DNA of 64,000 nucleotides. Source: Roseateles_B sp041913905 (GTDB lineage: Bacteria > Pseudomonadota > Gammaproteobacteria > Burkholderiales > Burkholderiaceae_C). Location: the NCBI GenBank assembly GCA_041913905.1, contig JAYSEK010000010.1:80209-144208 (forward strand). The letters run 5' to 3'. A program made the translations under genes and the position numbers. Positions 33,981 through 44,645 of the stretch are shown in pieces. Below the pieces are notes generated by a model. The model saw only the letters and a program-made list of their open reading frames with translations, ran no database searches and had not been told where the DNA came from. Each line of letters opens with the position of its first letter. Positions within the stretch are counted from its first letter, which is position 1.

Positions 33981-36131
33981 TCAGTCCTGGCGACCCTTGC
34001 GCGGCACGTTGTCCTGCTGCGGCTGGCGTGCCGGACGCGCTTCCTCCTGGCGTTGCGGCGGGGCGGACGGGCGCGGTGGTTCGGCGGCTCGCACCGGTTC
34101 ACGCACGCGCTCCGGCTGGATCTGGCGCAGCGGCACCTCGCGCTGTTCGCGCTGCTGCTGCTCGAAGCGCTGTTGGCGTTCCTGACGTTCGATGCGGTCC
34201 TGGCGATCCTGCCGGTCCTGGCGTTCGCGCTCGGCCATGCGTTCACGCTCCATCCGCTCGCGGTCCTGGCGTTCGCGCTCGGCGCGGTCACGGTCCATGC
34301 GCTCGCGGTCCATGCGTTCACGTTCGATCCGCTCGCGCTCTTGCCGGTCGCGATCCAGGCGCTCCTGCAGCCCACGGTCCGGCGAGGCCTGGGGCTGCGG
34401 CAGGGCTTCCCGGCTTTCGTGGCGCTGCGGCGCTTCGGGCAGGCGACGCAGCGGCGGGCCGTCCTCTCGGGCACGCGAGGGATTGGGCTGGACGGGAGCG
34501 ACCACCGGCGGTGTGGCCTGCGGCGGCGTAGGCGATATTGCGGCTGGGGCCGCGGGGATCGTGGGGACCGTGGGCGGGCTCACCGCGGGCGCGGCCGGCA
34601 GCGCCGTGACCGGCTTGCCCGGCATGGTGCGCAGAGGCACGCCGCCCTCCTCCCTGTCCGGCCGCTCTCCGCGGTCCCAGCGACCGCGACCGACCTCAGC
34701 TCTCGGGGACCCGGGCGGCTGCACCACCGGTACGCTCGGGAGGGCAGGCGCGGCCTGCAGGGTCGATCCTGGTGCTGCCGGCCCCTGCGGCACCTGGCTG
34801 CGCAGTGGCACGCCGGCATCGCCACGTGCTTCCTGCGGGCGCCATTCCTGGCGGCTGGGCGCCTGCGGCAGCACGCGCAGCGGCACGTTGGCATCCGTGT
34901 GGGCCACCGCGCGCGCGGCGGCATCGCTCCAGATGCTCACTGCGCCATGCACCTCGCGATTGCTGCGCGGCGGCGGCAGGGCCGACCCGCGATTCACCAC
35001 GGTCACCGGATCGTGTTCGCGGTTGATGCGCTGTCCGTAATGCGGGCTGTGATGGAAGCTGGGCACGTAGACCTCGCGCGGCGCCAGCGGATACCAGCCA
35101 TAGCGCGGAGGCGGTGGCCTCGAACCGATGCTGATGCCCACGCTGACGACCGGCCCGCCCACCCAGGCCACCAGGGCCGGCGCGTAGGCGGGCCGCGCCA
35201 CATAGCGCCCCGGCACCCAGCACCAGCGCTCGCGCACGATCACCCAGCGGCCATAGTGGAAGGGCGCGAAGCCCCAGGGCGCGTCGTCCACCCAGGTCCA
35301 TCCCCAGTGACGGGTCCAGGCCCAACGGCCGTAACGGTAGGGCGCCCAGTCCGGCGCCACCTGGTGCGGGATCCAGACGGGGCCGTAGTCATCGGCCTGC
35401 TCCCAGCGCCCGTGGCGGTCCAGATCCTCTGCGCCGGTCATCTCGGGCGATACATAGCGATAGGCCGGGCGATCGCCCTCGCTGCGGCTCATGGCCAGCA
35501 GCCAGTCGGCAAAGCGGTCGCGCTCCAGCACCTGGCGTTCGACACGGGGGCCGTCGGCCCACCAGAACTCCACCTGCTCATTGGGCTGGACCCATACCGG
35601 CGGCGTGCCCGGCGCGCGCGCCTCGAAGCGCAGTTCGCCCTCCCAGTTGAAGGCGCGGCTGCCGCGGTCCAGCTGGTCGATGCGGTACAGGCCCTTGCGC
35701 TCGAAGAAGAAGCGGCCTTCGCGGGTGCTGACCTGCAGCTCGCGCACCGCCTCGGCATTGCGCAGGCGCAGGCCCAGCTGGCCGCGGGCCAGCAGGAGGT
35801 CCAGGTGCTCTTCGTCCAGGCGGCTCAGCTCCAGGTCGGCCGCTCCATCCAGCCAAAGGCTTGTGGAGCCTACGCGCAAGGCCAGACGCCCATCGCGCTC
35901 GGTACGGATGCGGTCCCCCTCGCCCAGGGTCTGGTTGGGCACGATGCGCTGCCAGTCCTTGGCTTCCACGTCGAACACCCAGGCCGTGCCTTGGGTTTCG
36001 GCCACGCGGGCGGCGCGGGTAGGCGGATCATCTGCGGCCTGCGTGGGCAGGGTCCAGAGACTGGCGACCAGCAGCACGGCGCTGGCCAGGGGGCGCCAGA
36101 ACAAAGCGCGCATCGGGGTTCTAGTCGGCAT
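33981..36131 (-). CDS. FecR-like / DUF6600 secreted protein with Arg-Glu-Asp-Gln-rich tail
   Basis: A 716-residue protein. Sec signal 1-30 (ALFWRPLASAVLLVASLWTLPTQAA), then a FecR-like beta domain (about 35-170: GDRIRTERDGRLALRVG, LDLLLARGQLGLRL). A Trp/Tyr-rich region follows (about 230-330: GRWEQADDYGPVWIP, YRYGRWAWTRHWGWTWVDDAPWGFAPFHYGRW), typical of DUF6600 proteins. Then come a Pro-rich linker and a highly charged repeat (about 590-670: ERERMDRERMDRDRAERER). AGGAGA precedes ATG 36131. Function unknown; an envelope or surface scaffold is plausible. The 709-residue antisense frame is a product of the repeats. Confidence 0.8.
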   Translation of the reverse strand: MPTRTPMRALFWRPLASAVLLVASLWTLPTQAADDPPTRAARVAETQGTAWVFDVEAKDWQRIVPNQTLGEGDRIRTERDGRLALRVGSTSLWLDGAADLELSRLDEEHLDLLLARGQLGLRLRNAEAVRELQVSTREGRFFFERKGLYRIDQLDRGSRAFNWEGELRFEARAPGTPPVWVQPNEQVEFWWADGPRVERQVLERDRFADWLLAMSRSEGDRPAYRYVSPEMTGAEDLDRHGRWEQADDYGPVWIPHQVAPDWAPYRYGRWAWTRHWGWTWVDDAPWGFAPFHYGRWVIVRERWCWVPGRYVARPAYAPALVAWVGGPVVSVGISIGSRPPPPRYGWYPLAPREVYVPSFHHSPHYGQRINREHDPVTVVNRGSALPPPRSNREVHGAVSIWSDAAARAVAHTDANVPLRVLPQAPSRQEWRPQEARGDAGVPLRSQVPQGPAAPGSTLQAAPALPSVPVVQPPGSPRAEVGRGRWDRGERPDREEGGVPLRTMPGKPVTALPAAPAVSPPTVPTIPAAPAAISPTPPQATPPVVAPVQPNPSRAREDGPPLRRLPEAPQRHESREALPQPQASPDRGLQERLDRDRQERERIERERMDRERMDRDRAERERQDRERMERERMAERERQDRQDRQDRIERQERQQRFEQQQREQREVPLRQIQPERVREPVRAAEPPRPSAPPQRQEEARPARQPQQDNVPRKGRQD

Positions 36132-36223
36132 GGAGACTCTCCTGGGCTGCCGCCCCAACGCAGCAGGCCGCTCGCCCGATGACGCGGCGGATGTAACAAG
36201 CGGGCGATGACCGCCCGCCGCCC

Positions 36224-36760
36224 TCAATCATCGGTGTTCGGATCCAGGTCCGGGAACAACACGGAGGTGTAGCCGAAGCGGCTGAAATCGCGGATGCGCG
36301 AGGGATAAAGGCGGCCGATCAGGTGGTCGCACTCATGCTGCACCACGCGGGCATGGAAGCCCTCGGCGACGCGCTCGATGGCCAGGCCCTGCGGGTCGAA
36401 GCCGCGGTAGCGGATGCGCTGCCAGCGCGGCACCACGCCGCGCAGTCCCGGTACCGAGAGGCAGCCTTCCCAGCCCTCCTCTTCCTCGTCGCCCAAGGCT
36501 TCGAGGGTGGGATTGATCAGCACCGTCAAGGGCACGGGCGGCGCCTCGGGATAGCGCTCGTTGCGCTCGAAGCCGAAGATCACCACTTGCAGGTCCACGC
36601 CGATCTGTGGCGCGGCCAGGCCCGCACCGTTGGCAGCCTTCATGGTGTCCTGCATGTCCTGGATCAGCGCCTCCAGCTCGGGTGTCCCGAACTGGCTCAC
36701 CGGCTGAGCCAGGCGCAGCAGGCGCTCGTCCCCCATCTTCAGCAACTCTCTGACAGCCAC
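36224..36760 (-). CDS. def: Peptide deformylase
   Basis: A 178-residue metalloenzyme that removes the formyl group from nascent proteins. All three motifs are intact: GAGLAAPQIG, EGCLSVPG (Cys ligand) and QHECDHLIG (two His ligands and catalytic Glu). It starts with GTG 36760 behind AAGGAG. It has the longer C-terminus of the type I betaproteobacterial paralogues (FSRFGYTSVLFPDL) and is likely a second deformylase, since it is not next to fmt. Confidence 0.94.
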   Translation of the reverse strand: MAVRELLKMGDERLLRLAQPVSQFGTPELEALIQDMQDTMKAANGAGLAAPQIGVDLQVVIFGFERNERYPEAPPVPLTVLINPTLEALGDEEEEGWEGCLSVPGLRGVVPRWQRIRYRGFDPQGLAIERVAEGFHARVVQHECDHLIGRLYPSRIRDFSRFGYTSVLFPDLDPNTDD

Positions 36761-36811
36761 GGGCGCTCCTTGCGCATCAGTTATCGTTGCAGGCCATTCT
36801 AGGGAGCCTGC

Positions 36812-37777
36812 ATGCCACCGTATCTGCTGTCCTTGGGCTCAGGCCTGTACCGCATCGACACCGCCTTCCAGCGCGATGATTTCGACGCCGCCTACCTGCT
36901 GGTCGACCAAGGTCGCGCCGCCTTCATCGACACGGGCACCAACCATGCCGTGCCGCGCCTGCTGGGAGCCCTCGCCCACCTGGGCCTGTCGCCGCAGGCC
37001 GTGGACTGGGTGATCCCCACGCATGTGCACCTGGACCATGCCGGCGGCGCGGGCCTGCTGATGCAGTCCCTGCCGCAGGCGCGGCTGCTGGTCCATCCGC
37101 GCGGGCTGCGCCATCTCGTTGATCCCCGCGCGCTGTGGGCCGGCGCCCTGGCGGTCTATGGCGAAGAAGAGATGCAGCGCTCCTACGGCCAGCTGCAGCC
37201 CGTACCTGCAGAACGCGCGCAAGCCAGTGAAGACGGCCAGCGCCTGCGCGTGGGCGGCCGCGAGCTGCTGCTGATCGACACCCCAGGCCATGCGCGCCAC
37301 CACCACTGCCTCTTCGACGCACAAAGCGGCTGCTGGTTCACCGGCGACACCTTCGGCCTGTCCTATCGCGAATTCGACGTGCAGGGCCGCCCCTGGCTCT
37401 TCCCCACCAGCACGCCGGTGCAGTTCGATCCCGAGGCGCTGAAGCAGTCCATGCAGCGCATGCTCGATCAGCAGCCGCAGGGCATGCTGCTGACGCATTT
37501 CGGGCGCATCGGGCACAGCTTGGACGAAGTCCGGCAGCTGCACCGCCAGCTGCTGGCCCTGCTCGACGAGACCGTGGCCCTCAGCCTGGCCCTGCGGGAC
37601 GCGCAAGAGCGCCATGAAGCGCTGAAGCAGGCGCTGAGCGAGCTCTACCTGCGCTCCCTGGCCGCACATGGCTGCCTACTGCCACCCGAACGGCAGCGGG
37701 CGCTGCTGGCCATGGACATCGAGCTCAATGCCCAGGGCATCGGCGTCTGGCTGGACAAGGACAAGAGCGCGGCCTAA
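36812..37777 (+). CDS. MBL-fold metallohydrolase
   Basis: A 321-residue metallo-beta-lactamase-fold protein. Metal motif THVHLDHAGG near residue 70, PGHARHHH near 155, FTGDTFG near 178 and a C-terminal THFGRIG supply the two-metal site. Glyoxalase II-like motif spacing is seen, but there is no rhodanese or flavodiiron fusion. The C-terminal 80 residues are a helical region. Substrate unknown. GGGAG precedes the ATG. It is divergent from def and convergent with ntrC. Confidence 0.85.
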   Translation: MPPYLLSLGSGLYRIDTAFQRDDFDAAYLLVDQGRAAFIDTGTNHAVPRLLGALAHLGLSPQAVDWVIPTHVHLDHAGGAGLLMQSLPQARLLVHPRGLRHLVDPRALWAGALAVYGEEEMQRSYGQLQPVPAERAQASEDGQRLRVGGRELLLIDTPGHARHHHCLFDAQSGCWFTGDTFGLSYREFDVQGRPWLFPTSTPVQFDPEALKQSMQRMLDQQPQGMLLTHFGRIGHSLDEVRQLHRQLLALLDETVALSLALRDAQERHEALKQALSELYLRSLAAHGCLLPPERQRALLAMDIELNAQGIGVWLDKDKSAA

Positions 37778-37809
37778 AGGTGCTCAGGCGCGCCGCCCAT
37801 GCCTCTCGC

Positions 37810-39291
<1,482 letters not shown>

Positions 39292-39321
39292 GCAGCTCTC
39301 CCCTTTGCCACAAGCACTCCC

Positions 39322-40434
39322 TCAAGGCAAAGGCAGGGTGATTCGGAAGTCCGTCCGTCCGGGCTCGCTGTCGCAGTCGATCATGCCCTGGTGCTGTTGC
39401 GCGATCGTTTGCGAGAGTGTCAATCCAAGGCCCGAACCGCCTTCGCGTCCTGTCACCAGGGGGTAGAAGATGCGGTCGCGGATCTCGGGCGGCACGCCCG
39501 GCCCGTTGTCCTCGATATGCAATTCCAATGCCAGGCGCCAGCGCTGCTTGCCCAGCGTGACCTGGCGCGCCACGCGGGTGCGCAGCACGATCTCGGCATC
39601 GCCGGCCGCAATGCGCGGTGCCAGAGCCTGGGCGGCGTTCTGCACGATGTTCAGCACAGCCTGGATCAGCTGCTCGCGGTCGCCGCGGAAGTCCGGCAGC
39701 GAGGTGTCGTAGTCGCGCCGGACCTTGAGCCCCTTGGGGTATTCCGCCAGGATCAGCGAACGCACGCGCTCGCAGACCTCGTGGATGTTGACGTCGCCCA
39801 CCACCTGCGCACGGCGGTGCGGGGCCAAGAGGCGGTCGACCAGGGACTGCAGGCGATCGGCCTCGTGGATGATCACGTCCGTGTACTCGGCCAGCTCGGG
39901 CCCGAGTTCCGTGGGCTGCAGCTCCAGGGCCAGCAGCTGGGCCGCGCCGCGGATGCCGCCCAGCGGGTTCTTGATCTCGTGGGCCAGGTTGCGGATCAGC
40001 TCCTTGGTGGCCTGTACCTGGTCCAGCGTCCGCTCCTCGCGGTCCTGGCGCGACTGCTGGGCGTTCTCGATCAGCTCCAGCAGCAGCAGGTCCGGCGTGT
40101 CGGTCTGGCTGACGATGACCTGCACCGGCAGCGGCTCCTCATGCGGGCGCAGGCCGCGGCGCAGCAGGGTCTCGAAGCGGCTGCTGGAGTAGGCATTGCG
40201 GGACACACCCTCCATGGCCTCGCGCAGCCGGGCCGTGTCTTCGAGCCAGTCCTGCACATTGCCGCGCGCCAGCACGCGGCGCGAGAGCTGCATGTGCGTC
40301 TCGAAGGCTGCATTGACATGCACGCAGGCACCGTCCGGGTGCACCAGGGCCACCATGGTGGCCAGCATGTCCAGGGCCTGCAGGCCCTCGGGGTCGTGAT
40401 CAATGGCAGTCATGTCGGAGTCCAGCCCCGGCAT
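39322..40434 (-). CDS. glnL: Nitrogen regulation sensor kinase NtrB
   Basis: A 370-residue cytoplasmic histidine kinase/phosphatase. PAS domain about 20-125, H-box NLAHEIKNPLGGIRGAAQLL, N-box NIVQNAAQAL, G1 IEDNGPGV and G2 GGSGLGL. It controls NtrC phosphorylation in response to PII. Two start codons (40434 and 40413) are possible, neither with a strong SD. It lies 5 nt after the DUF4124-like gene on the same strand. Confidence 0.94.
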   Translation of the reverse strand: MPGLDSDMTAIDHDPEGLQALDMLATMVALVHPDGACVHVNAAFETHMQLSRRVLARGNVQDWLEDTARLREAMEGVSRNAYSSSRFETLLRRGLRPHEEPLPVQVIVSQTDTPDLLLLELIENAQQSRQDREERTLDQVQATKELIRNLAHEIKNPLGGIRGAAQLLALELQPTELGPELAEYTDVIIHEADRLQSLVDRLLAPHRRAQVVGDVNIHEVCERVRSLILAEYPKGLKVRRDYDTSLPDFRGDREQLIQAVLNIVQNAAQALAPRIAAGDAEIVLRTRVARQVTLGKQRWRLALELHIEDNGPGVPPEIRDRIFYPLVTGREGGSGLGLTLSQTIAQQHQGMIDCDSEPGRTDFRITLPLP

Positions 40435-40439
40435 GAGGC

Positions 40440-40997
40440 TCAGGGCAGTTTGCTGAGTTCCCGCTTGATGGCCGCGATGTCGGCCTCCTGGCGCGCGATG
40501 CTGGCCTTGAGCTCGGCCACGCGGTCCAGGTATTTCTGGTAGTTGCGCTCGTCGCCGCGGCGCTCGGGCGTGCCGTTGGCATATTCCTTCTGCAGCTCGC
40601 CGAGCTTGGACTCGGCCTCGCGCAGCTCGCGCTCCAGCACGCCACGGCGATCGGAGTCGCGGGCCTTCTGCAGCACGGGATCAACCTTGACCGCGCCTTC
40701 ACCATTGGCCTGCCCCGAGGCTGCGGGCGGTCGCGGCTTGGGTGCGGCCACCACCGTGACCGTCGCGCCTTCGATGGTCCGGCAGCCCTTTTCCTGCGCC
40801 TCCTTGGGCGACAGGGCATCCGTGTAGAGCACCGGCGGCCCTGGGCAGCGGTAGACCACCGAGCCGCCGGCCGGCGCGCCTTGCGCCAGGACACCCGGCG
40901 GCATCAGTCCGAACAGAAGGGCCAGGCCAGACGCGACCGGACCAAGGAGGGAGAAAAGGAGTTTGCGTTGCATGCAGCGAGGCGCGATCGAAGCCAT
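40440..40997 (-). CDS. DUF4124-like secreted protein with coiled coil
   Basis: A 185-residue protein (177 if ATG 40973 is used). Signal peptide LLFSLLGPVASGLALLFGLMPPGVLAQ, then a short domain with YRCPGPPVLYTDALSPKEAQEKGCRTIEG (two Cys, DUF4124-like). The last 80 residues form an acidic/basic coiled coil (RDSDRRGVLERELREAESKL, RVAELKASIARQEADIAAIKREL). It sits between glnA and ntrB, a position seen in other members of this order. Function unknown. Confidence 0.78.
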   Translation of the reverse strand: MASIAPRCMQRKLLFSLLGPVASGLALLFGLMPPGVLAQGAPAGGSVVYRCPGPPVLYTDALSPKEAQEKGCRTIEGATVTVVAAPKPRPPAASGQANGEGAVKVDPVLQKARDSDRRGVLERELREAESKLGELQKEYANGTPERRGDERNYQKYLDRVAELKASIARQEADIAAIKRELSKLP

Positions 40998-41065
40998 GAG
41001 CAGGCATTGTGGCGCATTCGCCGCCGATCTTCGCGCCGGAATGGCCTGCGCAAACACCCCGCAAC

Positions 41066-41095
41066 AAAAGAAAAAGGGACGGCCGCTGCCGTCCC
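41066..41095 (-). terminator. Rho-independent terminator of glnA
   Basis: On the minus strand GGGACGGC-AGCG-GCCGTCCC forms a perfect 8-bp stem followed by TTTTTCTTTT. It lies 40 nt beyond the glnA stop. Confidence 0.93.
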
Positions 41096-41135
41096 TTCTG
41101 TTGCGAGGCCTGTGCAGGCACGTCGCGCATCGCCA

Positions 41136-42551
41136 TCACAGGGCGTAGTACATGTCGTACTCGACCGGGTGCGTGGCCATGCGGAAGCGGGTCACTTCCT
41201 GCATCTTCAGTTCGATGTAGGCATCGATGAAGGCATCGGTGAACACGCCACCCTTGGTCAGGAAGGCACGGTCCTTGTCCAGGTACTCCAGAGCCTGGTC
41301 CAGGCTGTGGCAGACGGTCGGGATCTTCGCGTCTTCTTCGGGCGGCAGGTGGTACAGGTCCTTGGTGGCGGCTTCGCCCGGATGGATCTTGTTCTCCACG
41401 CCGTCCAGACCGGCCATCAGCAGGGCTGCGAAGCACAGGTAGGGGTTGGCGCTAGGATCCGGGAAGCGGGCTTCCACGCGACGGCCCTTGGGGTTGGCCA
41501 CATAGGGAATGCGGATCGAGGCCGAGCGGTTCTTGGCCGAGTAGGCCAGCTTCACCGGGGCTTCGAAGCCGGGCACCAGGCGCTTGTAGCTGTTCGTGCC
41601 GGGGTTGGTGATGGCGTTCAGGGCACGGGCGTGCTTGATGATGCCGCCGATGTAGTACAGGGCGAAATCGCTCAGGCCGGCGTAGCCGTCACCGGCGAAC
41701 AGGTTCTTGCCATCCTTCCAGACGGACTGGTGAACGTGCATGCCGCTGCCGTTGTCGCCGACGATGGGCTTGGGCATGAAGGTGGCAGTCTTGCCGTAGG
41801 CATGGGCCACGTTCTGGATCACGTACTTCTGCAACTGGGTCCAGTCGGCGCGCTCGACCAGCGAGCTGAACTTGGTGCCGATTTCCATCTGGCCGGCGTT
41901 GGCCACCTCATGGTGGTGCACTTCGACGGGGATGCCCAGCGATTCGAGGATCAGGCACATCTCCGAGCGCATGTCCTGGCCGCTGTCGACCGGGGGCACG
42001 GGGAAGTAGCCGCCCTTGACGGTGGGACGGTAGCCGCTGTTGCCGTGCTCGTATTCCTTGCCGGTGTTCCAGGCGGCTTCTTCGGATTCGATCTTGAAGA
42101 AGCAGCCGGACATGTCATTGGCCCAGCGCACGGAGTCGAAGATGAAGAACTCGGGCTCGGGACCGAAGTAGGCGGCGTCGCCCAGGCCGGAGGCCTTCAG
42201 GTAGGCTTCGGCGCGCTTGGCCAGGGAGCGGGGATCACGCTCGTAGGCCTTGCCGTCGGCCGGATCGATGACGTCGCAGGTCAGGATCAGGGTCGGCTCT
42301 TCGAAGAAGGGGTCGATATTGGCCGTGTTGGGATCCGGCATCAGCAGCATGTCGGAGGCTTCGATGCCCTTCCAGCCGGCGATCGACGAGCCGTCGAAGG
42401 CGTGGCCCGAGGTGAACTTGTCTTCATCGAAGTGAGACACGGGCACGGACACGTGCTGTTCCTTGCCACGGGTATCGGTGAAACGGAAGTCGACGAACTT
42501 GACTTCGTTCTCCTTCACCATCTTCATCACATCAGCGACGGTCTTGGCCAT
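41136..42551 (-). CDS. glnA: Glutamine synthetase type I
   Basis: A 471-residue GSI-beta enzyme making glutamine from glutamate, ammonia and ATP; a dodecamer in the cytoplasm. Key blocks: DGSSIAGW (N-terminal), EPEFFIFDSVR (metal), VEVHHHEVA and NGSGMHVHQS (metal/ATP), NRSASIRIP and EARFPDPSANPY (glutamate/ATP). The adenylylation site Tyr is in KDLYHLPPEE. ATG 42551 has AGGAG 6 nt upstream; the TTG one codon earlier is less likely. It is controlled by the sigma-54/NtrC elements upstream and by adenylylation. Confidence 0.97.
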   Translation of the reverse strand: MAKTVADVMKMVKENEVKFVDFRFTDTRGKEQHVSVPVSHFDEDKFTSGHAFDGSSIAGWKGIEASDMLLMPDPNTANIDPFFEEPTLILTCDVIDPADGKAYERDPRSLAKRAEAYLKASGLGDAAYFGPEPEFFIFDSVRWANDMSGCFFKIESEEAAWNTGKEYEHGNSGYRPTVKGGYFPVPPVDSGQDMRSEMCLILESLGIPVEVHHHEVANAGQMEIGTKFSSLVERADWTQLQKYVIQNVAHAYGKTATFMPKPIVGDNGSGMHVHQSVWKDGKNLFAGDGYAGLSDFALYYIGGIIKHARALNAITNPGTNSYKRLVPGFEAPVKLAYSAKNRSASIRIPYVANPKGRRVEARFPDPSANPYLCFAALLMAGLDGVENKIHPGEAATKDLYHLPPEEDAKIPTVCHSLDQALEYLDKDRAFLTKGGVFTDAFIDAYIELKMQEVTRFRMATHPVEYDMYYAL

Positions 42552-42644
42552 CAATCACTCCTAGCGGGTAGCAGGTAGGGGGGTCTCGGAATTCGGCGAA
42601 TGCCGCGGCGGATCGCGAGCCGGCAGCACAGGCACCAAAAGCTG

Positions 42645-42660
42645 AGCAGGTTTCGTGCCA
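42645..42660 (-). promoter_or_regulatory. Sigma-54 promoter of glnA
   Basis: On the minus strand TGGCACGAAACCTGCT matches the -24/-12 consensus TGGCACG-N4-TTGCW except one base, with exactly 10 nt between GG and GC. It lies 94 nt before the glnA ATG. Confidence 0.78.
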
Positions 42661-42792
42661 AAAAAGGCCCGCACGCAGGGCGGCGGGAGCCCTGACCCGG
42701 TGCATGGGCCTTGGCGACGCGGGATTATGCGCCGCCCGCTGCCCTTGCAGCATGACGGCGATCGACAGATGAATGGCGCCCCACGGCCACAA

Positions 42793-42840
42793 GCACCAAG
42801 TTGGTTCGTTCAGTGCGCCATCATCGCACCAATTCGGTGC
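42793..42840. promoter_or_regulatory. Two NtrC-type enhancer sites for glnA
   Basis: GCACC-N5-GGTTC (42793-42807) and GCACC-N5-GGTGC (42826-42840) fit the NtrC half-site pattern. Centres are 33 bp apart, about three helical turns, so two dimers would sit on one face. They lie about 135-195 bp upstream of the sigma-54 promoter. The distal site is inside the last codons of the cinA-like gene. Confidence 0.65.
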
Positions 42841-43615
42841 CTATGATTGCACCATTTTGGACAAGCGCGGCCCTCATGGCTTGGTAGGCCGCATCCAGCT
42901 GCCGGGCATCGCCCTTCACCCCCAGCTCGATGTGCCGGCCCCATTGCGGATGGTCGACGCTCGGCAGGCTGAAGACCTTGATGCCAGGGAACTCGGCCTC
43001 GATGCGCAGCATCAGCGGCGTCAAGCTGGCCTCCAGCGCACCCGGCAGGACGAGCGAGCGCTCCTGGATGCCGCGCGCACGGTGCAGGTGTCGGTAGCGG
43101 GTGTCCAGCACCCATTCCACCATCGGATGGGCCATGACCGGGAAGCCGGGCACGAAGTGCACATCCCCCACGAAGAAGCCCGGGATGCGATTGAAGGGGT
43201 TGGGGATGATGCCGGCGCCCGCCGGGAACTCGCCCATCTGGAAGCGGCGCTGGGTGTCGGGGGCCTGCTCATCCGCCTCGGCGCCCTGCTCCCGTGCCAT
43301 CTCCTGGATGCGCTGCCAGATGAGGGCGCGCGCTTCGGGATGCAGCTCCAGCGGCCGCCCCAGCGCCGCGGCGGCGGCCTGGCGGCTGTGGTCGTCCGGC
43401 GTGGCGCCAATGCCCCCGCAGCTGAAGACCAGGTCGCCGCTGGCGAAGGCCTCGCGGAACACCGTGGTCTGGGCCTGACGGTCGTCACCGATGTAGCGCG
43501 CCCAGCCCAGGCTCATGCCGCGGGCATTGAGGCGCTCGACGCAGGCAGCCAGGTGCTTGTCCTGACGCTTGCCCGAGAGGATTTCGTCGCCGACGACGAT
43601 CAGGCCGACCTGCAT
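42821..43615 (-). CDS. Competence/damage-inducible protein A (CinA/MoaB-fold) domain protein
   Basis: A 264-residue protein with the molybdopterin-binding-like fold: VGLIVVGDEILSGKRQDKH, GDDRQAQ, FSCGGIGATPDDHSRQAAAAALG and FVPGFPVMAHPM. It lacks the C-terminal nicotinamide-nucleotide deamidase domain of full CinA. ATG 43615 has GGAGCG 6 nt before it; the longer upstream frame has no homology-like text. Its 3' end carries an NtrC site for glnA. Confidence 0.85.
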   Translation of the reverse strand: MQVGLIVVGDEILSGKRQDKHLAACVERLNARGMSLGWARYIGDDRQAQTTVFREAFASGDLVFSCGGIGATPDDHSRQAAAAALGRPLELHPEARALIWQRIQEMAREQGAEADEQAPDTQRRFQMGEFPAGAGIIPNPFNRIPGFFVGDVHFVPGFPVMAHPMVEWVLDTRYRHLHRARGIQERSLVLPGALEASLTPLMLRIEAEFPGIKVFSLPSVDHPQWGRHIELGVKGDARQLDAAYQAMRAALVQNGAIIGTELVR

Positions 43616-43628
43616 GCGGGCGCTCCGT

Positions 43629-44531
43629 TCAAGAGGATGGCAATTCGGGCTGGACGCCCAGCGCCGGCGGCGGTGGCGTGCCGGCCGGCAAGGGGTCCAG
43701 GATCTCCACGCCGCCCTCGCCCGCACGGGACTGCCTCAGCTCGTGCAAGGCCTGCAGGCAGTAATGGGCGAACCACAGGGAGCTGAAGGCGAACACCAGG
43801 GTGTAGAGGAACACCGAGGCCAGGATCAGGAAGGGCGCCAGCGCCAGGCTCAGCACGCCAAAAGCCCAGATGGCCGTGGGTGCCGCCCCCAGGAAGCCGG
43901 TCAGCAGGCCCAGCCCCAGCAAGGGCAGCTTGTGCTCGTTGAGAATGCGCCGCCGCTCGATGCGCGAGGCATGCTCGGCCAGCACGTCGAAGGTGAAAAC
44001 GCGGTAGCCCAGCCAGCCCCAGATCAGCGGCGGCAGGAACAGGGCCAGGGGCGGGATCAGCCAGAAGGGCATGCTCAGCAGCAGGGCCAGCAGGGCCAGC
44101 AGGGTGTGGCCCAGCGACCAGGCCACGCTGAGCCAGAACGGCGCGCCCTTCTTGCGCTCCAGGCCCGGGAAGCGGCGCTGGGCGACCAGACTGCTCATGG
44201 CCGGGGTCATGAAGACCGCCACCAGCAGCAGGCTGAAGACCAGCAGCGCCGGCACGGCCAGCGCCAGCAGCACCAGCGGTGCGATGGCCGTGCGCAGGCC
44301 CTGCAGGCCGACATGGTCCAGCCAGGTCAGCACGGTCTCGATGAGGCGCCAGGACTCCAGCGACGCCCGCACCCCGTCTACCGCAGGCTCCCAGAAGAAG
44401 TACATCAGTCCCCAAGCCAGGGGCCCGGCGATCACCAGGGGCAGCAGGGACAGCGCGATGACGCGCGGGTGCAGACAGTAGGCCGCGGCGCGCCAGAAGG
44501 CGTCGGCCACGCGGGACAGGGTGCTGAGCAT
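43629..44531 (-). CDS. EI24/CysZ-like membrane protein
   Basis: A 300-residue integral membrane protein. About six hydrophobic segments and an amphipathic RRFPGLERKKGAPFW loop match the EI24 domain family, which includes the sulfate transporter CysZ. The C-terminal 40 residues are a Gly/Pro-rich tail. GAGGAG precedes the ATG. It is 13 nt upstream of the cinA-like gene. Transport role unknown. Confidence 0.8.
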   Translation of the reverse strand: MLSTLSRVADAFWRAAAYCLHPRVIALSLLPLVIAGPLAWGLMYFFWEPAVDGVRASLESWRLIETVLTWLDHVGLQGLRTAIAPLVLLALAVPALLVFSLLLVAVFMTPAMSSLVAQRRFPGLERKKGAPFWLSVAWSLGHTLLALLALLLSMPFWLIPPLALFLPPLIWGWLGYRVFTFDVLAEHASRIERRRILNEHKLPLLGLGLLTGFLGAAPTAIWAFGVLSLALAPFLILASVFLYTLVFAFSSLWFAHYCLQALHELRQSRAGEGGVEILDPLPAGTPPPPALGVQPELPSS

Positions 44532-44645
44532 GGATCTCCTCGAAGACAGCGCCCGGCCTGGTGCCAGGTCCGCTGGGAAACCTCAGCATAGCAAGCCCCG
44601 GGCGCGGCGACGCCGTGCCGGGCGTCAGGGGGGCCGGCTGGCGGC

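Noticed and set aside
34053..36182. 709-codon plus-strand frame
   Set aside because: Antisense to the FecR/DUF6600-like gene; kept open by its repetitive codons. No signal, motif or start context.
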